The translations under genes were made by a program, and so were the position numbers. A stretch of DNA of 64,000 nt from NCBI GenBank assembly GCA_936940865.1, contig CAKZJB010000082.1, positions 1 through 64,000 on the forward strand, written 5' to 3'. Below are positions 58,301 to 64,000 of this stretch, one piece after another. Under the pieces are notes generated by a model that was not told the DNA's origin, did not search any database, and was given only the letters and a program-made list of their open reading frames with translations. The first letter of the stretch is position 1. Every line of letters starts with the position of its first letter. This DNA is from an uncultured Asticcacaulis sp. Its GTDB lineage: Bacteria; Pseudomonadota; Alphaproteobacteria; Caulobacterales; Caulobacteraceae.

Positions 58301-58890
58301 TCGTTCGAACGCACGCCGTCAATAGTGATGCGGTTGGCGCGCGGAGCCGAGCCGGCGATGTAGAGGCCGCCGGAGGGGCCCGTACCGCGGGTGTTCGGGT
58401 CGAGCTGGGTCAGGGGATCGCGGCGCGCCGCTTCGCGGATATCGCGCTTGTAGGTGACGACATTTGCGATGGCGTCGTGGTCGAGGCGTGTACGTGAGCC
58501 GGCATTCGACAGGTTCGGGCGCTTGCCCTTGACGACGACGGTCTGGGTGGTCGCTTCGAGCGCGACATCGAGCTTGCGCTGGTCGCCGAGCGTCAGATAG
58601 ACATCGCCGGTCTTGCTGATCGAGTATCCGCCGGCGGAAATGTCGATCTCGTAAGGGCCGCCGACCTTGAGGCCGGACAGTTCATAATTGCCGTTCTTGT
58701 CCGTGCGGGTGACTTCGCGCGTACCCGTCGGCGTGTGGATGACGGTAACGGTGGCGCCGGCAACCGGCTGGCCTGCCCCATCGGTGACCACGCCGCGCAG
58801 GGCCGCCGTCGTTTGCTGAGCGTGGACGGCCGGCGCGGACGCGGCCAGGAGCGCGAAAGCCGCGGCGCCCATCATGTATCTGTTGAACAT
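55366..58890 (-). CDS. TonB-dependent receptor with N-terminal carboxypeptidase-regulatory-like domain (Oar-like)
   Basis: ALRGVVTDGAGQPVAGATVTVIHTPTGT; plug; C-terminal YSVMAGLKYSF. Confidence 0.92.
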   Translation of the reverse strand: MFNRYMMGAAAFALLAASAPAVHAQQTTAALRGVVTDGAGQPVAGATVTVIHTPTGTREVTRTDKNGNYELSGLKVGGPYEIDISAGGYSISKTGDVYLTLGDQRKLDVALEATTQTVVVKGKRPNLSNAGSRTRLDHDAIANVVTYKRDIREAARRDPLTQLDPNTRGTGPSGGLYIAGSAPRANRITIDGVRSNDDFGLNTGGLSTNLGPISLEAVEQMTVQAVPADVEEGDFTGGALNLILRSGTNSFHGSAFTYIRDKSWNGNQLYHPDTHAANKVTLYVPDKNYGFFFSGPILKDRLFFATSYEKYTSASVVGAGPAGAGFGTSLLNGGVPFTQADIDAMLAPWATYAASSKLNPGSIPLTTDFKDEKYSIKVDWNIMDGQRLSATYRHAYSFLWKGAPASSSALFLNTNWYTQPENEDNYAIQLNSRWTDHFSTEARIAWRNYQRGQTPPEGQGFSNIQVCADATSAGAVSSCTSGKLTLNFGPDQFRQANVLKTTNNGASFTGTYRLNDHSIKGGYQGKQIHIYNLFVQGANGVYYFDSQADFAAGAVDQLFYNNYPTGETGKAAADFTYTNHTLFLQDTFDPFHNTTVNYGLRYDFWKQSDKPALNPNFTARYGYNNQVTYDGLSVLAPRIGAKWHSDDNTFDASGSFGLYTGGLPDVFLSNRFGNTGILTATFTLQRQSDGSFKETNSGATFLASDATVSPLMNINKSDTTFAQGVPSSGTSLLSLNPGLVRVANTNSLAQGFEMPSDWKFNFAGHWRLPTGTTLGVDGVFVRSHTGLAFRDVRARLLKVNGVQQYTPDGRIRYDGLQVAATSGTTLDAKNQSIYAARQTAGLDVATNADGTPMYDLANPGSGYDIQAYNPSIQSSSQTVALSLAQSFDKLLNPTDHLDVMLAATHQSTNQYGGIPEFATTDCCGGSNYGDQISLEDPNAPTKGKSTFEIRTGYKVSATYKVEWMKDAPTVFSLFGDMHSGRPLSFYVADAGSAARGQVFGVVSNNQLAFIPQMTTPMAGNSLGFMTGNVPVYFATQADLTNLQKIVSKFDLPTGILSKGSNKNPDVKRWDLHVAQDLPMPWFDGHKVVFTLDFFNIGNLINKKWGVVAEYGSDGRQGTPVYKVACADASGNAVTTSSPVCASYRISSVSTTMTTPTVNQSATLYSVMAGLKYSF

Positions 58891-59194
58891 CGAAATCCCC
58901 TTACATCCCGCCAGACCGGCAGAGGTTTTGCGCCTGTAATCGGTGCATTTGAAATTACTGTGACAGTTGCAGCGCAACGCAACATGCCGAGGTTAACTTT
59001 GCTGCGGTGCGATCAAATTGTCACAAAGGAGGCGAGAAAGGTCGTGCTTTGGTATCGTTTTTAGCGCTTTCACGGTGTATTTTGTCGCGCTTGCAATTGT
59101 GCGTCGCGCCAATTCCCCTGCCCCAAGGTCAGCATGGCATCTTTGCGGCGACCTGCCCTATCCTGCTCGCGCTGGGGAAGTGCGGAGTTATCCC

Positions 59195-59353
59195 ATGCCG
59201 AAAGAATCAGCCGGTCAGAAAAAGAAGATCGAAAAAGTCATGCACGAGTACAAGGAAGGCGACCTGAAAAGCGGCAGCGGGGCCAAGGTCAAGTCGCACG
59301 ATCAGGCCGTCGCCATCGCCATGCACGAGGCGCACGTTCCGAAGAGGCGTTGA
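59195..59353 (+). CDS. small DUF6496-like protein (52 aa)
   Basis: MPKESAGQKKKIEKVMHEYKEGDLKSGSGAKVKSHDQAVAIAMHEAHVPKRR; followed by a terminator hairpin. Confidence 0.75.
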   Translation: MPKESAGQKKKIEKVMHEYKEGDLKSGSGAKVKSHDQAVAIAMHEAHVPKRR

Positions 59354-59359
59354 ACAAAA

Positions 59360-59392
59360 AACGCCGGCCACGCACTTGCGGCCGGCGTTTTT
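59360..59392. terminator. Bidirectional Rho-independent terminator
   Basis: AACGCCGGCC-N10-GGCCGGCGTTTTTT; A-tract on the other side gives U-tract on the minus strand too. Confidence 0.85.
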
Positions 59393-59415
59393 TCATTGGC
59401 GGCGAAACACCCGGG

Positions 59416-59814
59416 TCAATCGACCGACATCATGCCGGGCATCATGTTGTGGTTCATGTGGTACATGACCCACAGCGTCCCGACGATCAGGATGAGCACG
59501 ATGATCAGGGCGACGACGAAGGCGGCGTTGTTCCACACCTGGCTCGACGACACGTTCATATGGAGGAAGTAGACAAGGTGCACGACGATCTGCACGACGC
59601 CGATACCGATGATCACGGGGATCAGCGTCGCCACCGGCATCAGGTGCATCATGGTCATGGCGAACGGCACCGCCGTCAGCACGACCGACAGGATGAAGCC
59701 GATCAGGTACGACTTGACCGAGCCGTGGCTGCCGTCGTGATGGGCATGGGCCAGTTCGGCGGCCGTCTGGTCCGTCGGCACCGGCTTGACGTGGTGGGAT
59801 TTGTGGCTGGCCAT
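59416..59814 (-). CDS. cyoD: cytochrome o ubiquinol oxidase subunit IV
   Basis: VKSYLIGFILSVVLTAVPFAMTM, HLVYFLHMNVSSSQVWNNAAFVVALIIVLILIVGTLWVMYHMN. Confidence 0.92.
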   Translation of the reverse strand: MASHKSHHVKPVPTDQTAAELAHAHHDGSHGSVKSYLIGFILSVVLTAVPFAMTMMHLMPVATLIPVIIGIGVVQIVVHLVYFLHMNVSSSQVWNNAAFVVALIIVLILIVGTLWVMYHMNHNMMPGMMSVD

Positions 59815-60470
59815 CAGGCGGCTCCCATCAGATAGACGATCGTGAAGACACCGATCCAGATGATGTCGAGGAAGTGCCAGAACAGGCTGAGGCACATCAG
59901 GCGGATACGGTTTTGCGGCGTCAGCCCGCGCTTGAACAGGTGGACGAACATCGCGCCCATCCAGATCAGGCCCGAGGTAACGTGCAGACCGTGCGTGCCG
60001 ACCAGCGTAAAGAAGCCCGACAGGAAGGCCGAACGGTTCGGGCCGTTGCCTTCGGCGATCAGCTTGGCGAATTCATGGATTTCCATGCCCATGAAGCCCA
60101 GGCCGCACAGGGCGGTCAGGACCAGCCAGCCGATCGTGCCTTTCAATTTGTTGGCTTCCATGCTGATCATGGCCAGACCGTAGGTCAGGGACGAGATCAG
60201 CAGCAGCGCCGTTTCGACCGCCACGTACGGCAGGTCGAACAGCTCGCGGCCGTTCGGGCCGCCGGCCGTGCCGTCCTTCAATACCGCATAGCCCGCGAAC
60301 ACCGACGCGAACAGGATGCAGTCGCTCATCAGGTAGATCCAGAAGCCGAGCGTGACCTTGGGACCTTCGTCATGGTGATCGCCCGCGTGGTGATGGTCGT
60401 GCGGGTTGTGGTCGTAGGCGGAATCGAGTTCCTTTTTCAGCCCGTCGATGGGGCCCGAAATGCTGCTCAT
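59814..60470 (-). CDS. cyoC: cytochrome o ubiquinol oxidase subunit III
   Basis: [50 protein letters not shown]. Confidence 0.95.
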   Translation of the reverse strand: MSSISGPIDGLKKELDSAYDHNPHDHHHAGDHHDEGPKVTLGFWIYLMSDCILFASVFAGYAVLKDGTAGGPNGRELFDLPYVAVETALLLISSLTYGLAMISMEANKLKGTIGWLVLTALCGLGFMGMEIHEFAKLIAEGNGPNRSAFLSGFFTLVGTHGLHVTSGLIWMGAMFVHLFKRGLTPQNRIRLMCLSLFWHFLDIIWIGVFTIVYLMGAA

Positions 60471-62494
60471 CAGGCGGCATCCTTCTTGTTGGCGGCCTGA
60501 AGTCTGGCGAAATAGGCGTCTTCGATCGCCTTCACCTCTTCGGGCTGCACATAATAGTCGCGGTCTTCATTGAAGGTGTGGACGATGCCGAGGCCGATCA
60601 TGACCAGCAGAGCGCCGCCGGCCATCCACCAGATATGCCAGACCAGGCCGAAACCCAGGCCGACGCTGACCAGGCCGATCAACAGGCCGGTCGGCGTGTT
60701 GCGCGGCATATGGATGGGCTCGTAGGTCTTGGGGCGGGGATGGCCCTGGCCGCGCTGCTTGGCGTCCCAGAAGGCATCGTGGTTGCCGATCTCGGGCACG
60801 ACGGCGAAGTTGTAGAAGGGCGGCGGCGATGAGGTCGCCCATTCCAGGGTGCGGGCATCCCACGGGTCGCCGGTGACGTCACGCAGTTCGTCGCGCTTCC
60901 AGATCGAGTAAGCGATCTGGGCCACCTGGGCGATGATGCCGGCGAAGATGATGAGCGCGCCCACCATGGCGACGATCAGATAGACGTGCCACACGGGGTT
61001 GTTCATATAATCGAGGCGGCGCGTCATGCCCATCAGGCCCAGCGCGTAGAGCGGCATGAAGGCGATGTAGAAACCCACCAGCCAGCACCAGAAGCTGACC
61101 TTGCCGAGGCCCGCATGCAGGCGGAAGCCGAAGGCCTTGGGGAACCAGTAGTTCAGGCCGGCGATGCAGGCGAAGACCACGCCACCGATGATGACGTTGT
61201 GGAAGTGGGCGATCAGGAAGACCGAGTTGTGCAGGACGAAGTCGGCGCCCGGCACGGCCATCAGAACGCCGGTCATGCCGCCGATGACGAAGGTGATGAT
61301 GAAGCCTGTCGTCCACAGCATCGGCACTTCGAAGCGCACGCGGCCGCGGAACATCGTGAACAGCCAGTTGAAGATCTTCACGCCCGTCGGGATCGAGATG
61401 ATCATCGTGGTGATGCCGAAGAAGGCGTTGACGTTGGCGCCGGCACCCATGGTGAAGAAGTGGTGCAGCCAGACGACGAACGACAAGAGGCAGATGCACA
61501 TGGTGGCGTAGACCATGCCGTCGTAGCCGAACAGGCGCTTGCCCGAGAAGGTCGGGACGACTTCCGAGAAGATGCCGAAGGCGGGCAGCACCAGGATATA
61601 GACTTCGGGGTGGCCCCAGGCCCAGATGAGGTTGACGTACATCATCGGGTTGCCGCCGGCTTCGTTGGTAAAGAAGTGCATGCCGAAGTAGCGGTCGAGA
61701 CCCAGCATGGCCAGAGTCACGGTCAGGATCGGGAAGGCCGCGATGATCAGGATGTTGGCGGCCAGGGTCGTCCAGGTGAAGATCGGCATGCGCATCAGGG
61801 TCATGCCCGGGGCGCGCATCTTGAAGATGGTCGTGACCAGGTTGACCCCGGACAGCAGCGTGCCGAGACCCGAAATCTGCAGCGCCCACAGGTAATAGTC
61901 GACGCCGACGCCCGGCGAATAGCTCAGTTCCGACAGCGGCGGATAGGCCAGCCAGCCAGTGTGGGCGAATTCGCCGACGACCAGCGAAACGTTGACCAGG
62001 ATGGCGCCCGCGGCGGTCAGCCAGAAGCTCATGGAGTTAAGGTACGGGAAGGCGACGTCGCGCGCGCCGATCTGCAGCGGCATGACGATGTTCATCAGGC
62101 CGACGACGAACGGCATGGCCATGAAGAAGATCATGATGACGCCGTGCGCGGTGAAGATCTGGTCGAAGTGCTCGGGCGGCAGGTAACCGTGCCCGCCGCC
62201 GGAGGCCAGGGCCTGCTGCGTGCGCATCATCAGCGCGTCGGCGAAGCCGCGCAGCAGCATGATCAGCGCCAGGATGATGTACATGGCGCCGATCTTCTTG
62301 TGGTCGACCGAGGTCAGCCACTCGGTCCACAGGTACTTCCACTGCTTGAAGTAGGTGATGAGGCCGAGGACGAGGATCGCGCCGCCGACCATGCCGGCGC
62401 CGGCGACCATGATGATCGGCTCGTGCCAAGGCACCGAGTCGATGCCGAGCTTACCGGTCAGGAGATTTTCGGGATAGATCTTTGCGGGGTGCAT
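60470..62494 (-). CDS. cyoB: cytochrome o ubiquinol oxidase subunit I
   Basis: [67 protein letters not shown]. Confidence 0.96.
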   Translation of the reverse strand: MHPAKIYPENLLTGKLGIDSVPWHEPIIMVAGAGMVGGAILVLGLITYFKQWKYLWTEWLTSVDHKKIGAMYIILALIMLLRGFADALMMRTQQALASGGGHGYLPPEHFDQIFTAHGVIMIFFMAMPFVVGLMNIVMPLQIGARDVAFPYLNSMSFWLTAAGAILVNVSLVVGEFAHTGWLAYPPLSELSYSPGVGVDYYLWALQISGLGTLLSGVNLVTTIFKMRAPGMTLMRMPIFTWTTLAANILIIAAFPILTVTLAMLGLDRYFGMHFFTNEAGGNPMMYVNLIWAWGHPEVYILVLPAFGIFSEVVPTFSGKRLFGYDGMVYATMCICLLSFVVWLHHFFTMGAGANVNAFFGITTMIISIPTGVKIFNWLFTMFRGRVRFEVPMLWTTGFIITFVIGGMTGVLMAVPGADFVLHNSVFLIAHFHNVIIGGVVFACIAGLNYWFPKAFGFRLHAGLGKVSFWCWLVGFYIAFMPLYALGLMGMTRRLDYMNNPVWHVYLIVAMVGALIIFAGIIAQVAQIAYSIWKRDELRDVTGDPWDARTLEWATSSPPPFYNFAVVPEIGNHDAFWDAKQRGQGHPRPKTYEPIHMPRNTPTGLLIGLVSVGLGFGLVWHIWWMAGGALLVMIGLGIVHTFNEDRDYYVQPEEVKAIEDAYFARLQAANKKDAA

Positions 62495-62498
62495 GATG

Positions 62499-63497
62499 TC
62501 AGCTCTTGCGCTCAATCTTGGTGGCCTTCTTGCACTGCTCGGCGGACATGGACTTGACCATGGCCATCTTCATGCCGTCGTCGGTGCAGGTGGTGGAGCC
62601 GTCGGCGCACTTGTTGAGAACGCGATGGAAAAGGTTGGGGTCGACGCTGCCGTAGAAGCTTGCCGGAACGTCCTGGCTGCGCTTGGCAAGGGCGGCGTAG
62701 CCCGCCGTGTCGAGACTTTTCGTGGAGGTCTTCGCCTTGGCGATCCAGGCGTCGAAACCGGCCTGGTCCATGGCGCGCGCCGTGAACTTCATGCCGGCAA
62801 AGCCTTCGCCCGAATAGTTGGTCGACATGCCTTCGTAATCGCCGGCCGCATCGGCGCGCAGGTTCAGCTGCGTCTCCATGCCGGTCATGGTGTAGATCTG
62901 GCTGCCCAGTTGCGGCACGAAGAAGGCGTTCATCACCGTGGCGGACGTCAGGCGGAAATGGACCGGCGTACCTACCGGCAGGGCCAGTTCGTTGACCGAG
63001 GCTACGCCATAGTCTGGATAGATAAAGAGCCATTTCCAGTCGAGCGAGACGACTTCCACCTCGACCGGCTTTACATTGGGCGTGGTGGCCGCCACCGCCT
63101 TACGCGGGTCCAGCGTGTGCGTCGACACCCAGGTCACGGCGCCGAGCGCCAGGATGATCAAGCAGGGCACGGCCCAAACGACGGCTTCGATGCGGTTGGA
63201 ATGCTCGAAATCGGGCGCATAGGTCGCGCGGGTGTTCGAGGCGCGATACTTCCAGGCGAAGGCGACCGTCATCACGATAACGGGAATGACCGGGATCAGC
63301 ATCAGCGCGACAGCGAGCAGAATCAGGTCTTTTTCACCGGCTCCGACAGGCCCCTTGGGGTCCATCACAGCCATTTTACATCCGGACAAAACAAGCCCGG
63401 CGGCAGCCATCAGGCCTGCCATGGCGGCGGGCCTTATTGTGCGCCGCAGCATTTTCGACGCGGAGACAATCCCCGCAAAATGAATCGTGGAGGTCAT
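62499..63497 (-). CDS. cyoA: cytochrome o ubiquinol oxidase subunit II
   Basis: [63 protein letters not shown]. Confidence 0.95.
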   Translation of the reverse strand: MTSTIHFAGIVSASKMLRRTIRPAAMAGLMAAAGLVLSGCKMAVMDPKGPVGAGEKDLILLAVALMLIPVIPVIVMTVAFAWKYRASNTRATYAPDFEHSNRIEAVVWAVPCLIILALGAVTWVSTHTLDPRKAVAATTPNVKPVEVEVVSLDWKWLFIYPDYGVASVNELALPVGTPVHFRLTSATVMNAFFVPQLGSQIYTMTGMETQLNLRADAAGDYEGMSTNYSGEGFAGMKFTARAMDQAGFDAWIAKAKTSTKSLDTAGYAALAKRSQDVPASFYGSVDPNLFHRVLNKCADGSTTCTDDGMKMAMVKSMSAEQCKKATKIERKS

Positions 63498-63615
63498 GTC
63501 TTCCGAATTACTTATCTGATGACGCACTATTGGAAACCCAGAGTACACAAAGAAGTTAACGCGCTCCGCCCTGCCGGGACGCCTATATTTTTCGTGTCGT
63601 AAACAGGATTTTTGT

Positions 63616-63816
63616 CGCACCCGCAAGCGGCAGAATGTCGCACTGCCGCATTATTTTTTCGCACCTGCGTAGAAAAACGCGGTTATCACGCACCGTTCAC
63701 GGCGAGGAACGCCTTGAAAGAACGTTGTTTTTTGACATAACGGAACGATATTTTACGCAAAAAGGTGTTGAATCCTCAGAATTTCGATGTAACCATCGGG
63801 CAAATTGACGCACCTG
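63616..63816. promoter_or_regulatory. Repeated CGCACY motif region between cyoA and the divergent gene
   Basis: CGCACCCG 63616, CGCACTGC 63639, CGCACCTG 63660, CGCACCG 63689, CGCACCTG 63809. Confidence 0.35.
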
Positions 63817-63859
63817 TTAAAAATTGCGTCGCATCAATGCTGCAGAGTTGGGAGGCTCC

Positions 63860-64000
63860 ATGCCCGTGATCGAGATGAAACCCCGCGTCTATCAATTCGG
63901 ACCGATCGTGAAGACCCTGGTAACCCTGGCTGCGTTCGCCCTGGTCATTATCGGCGTCGCCGGCGTGATGCAGGCCTATACCCACCTGCACGGCGTCGCC
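63860..64000 (+). CDS. N-terminal fragment of a membrane protein, running off the window
   Basis: ATG with GGGAGG SD; MPVIEMKPRVYQFGPIVKTLVTLAAFALVIIGVAGVMQAYTHLHGVA open to the window end. Confidence 0.6.
   Translation, partial: MPVIEMKPRVYQFGPIVKTLVTLAAFALVIIGVAGVMQAYTHLHGVA

Noticed and set aside
60986-62557. 523-aa plus-strand ORF across cyoB
   Set aside because: Shadow ORF rich in H/D/E/Q antisense to conserved cyoB.
1-64000. CRISPR arrays, rRNA and tRNA genes
   Set aside because: No regularly spaced direct repeats and no rRNA or tRNA T-loop/cloverleaf sequence noticed; tRNAscan-SE and Infernal were not run.

Overview
GC-rich alphaproteobacterial chromosome segment; gene content suggests a Caulobacterales-like organism (inference, not tested). 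It contains core metabolism (class II DAHP synthase, glutathione reductase, rpiA, glmU, gph, cimA), two TonB-dependent receptors, a GDPD phosphodiesterase, an ion-transport neighbourhood (fused ABC permease + ATPase, OprB-like porin, CorA, phytase-like protein, MgtC), a FixJ-type two-component pair, an orphan flagellin, an isolated phage terminase pair, a ligase-associated DNA damage response cluster (ATP ligase, exonuclease, Lhr-type helicase, PdeM), a glycoside hydrolase cluster, and a cyoABCD quinol oxidase operon. The most unusual signal is a pair of related promoter/leader modules, one upstream of the SBP-less ABC transporter (about 11330-11554) and one upstream of mgtC (about 19684-20129). 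Both carry a perfect TATAC-N4-GTATA inverted repeat, a TTGAC(T/A) box at nearly the same distance, an identically placed CTCTAAGGG block, and a similar structured 5' leader. The ABC leader also has a 10-nt segment perfectly complementary to the SD/start codon. I do not recognise it as a known riboswitch class. Other regulatory candidates are 11-bp-periodic Pho-box-like arrays before a TonB receptor and a GDPD gene, a 13-bp perfect palindrome at a DUF2089-like regulator, paired palindromes before an SDR/GH130-like operon, overlapping palindromes before DAHP synthase, and two MITE/REP-like intergenic elements. All calls come from reading the sequence; no database or folding program was run.
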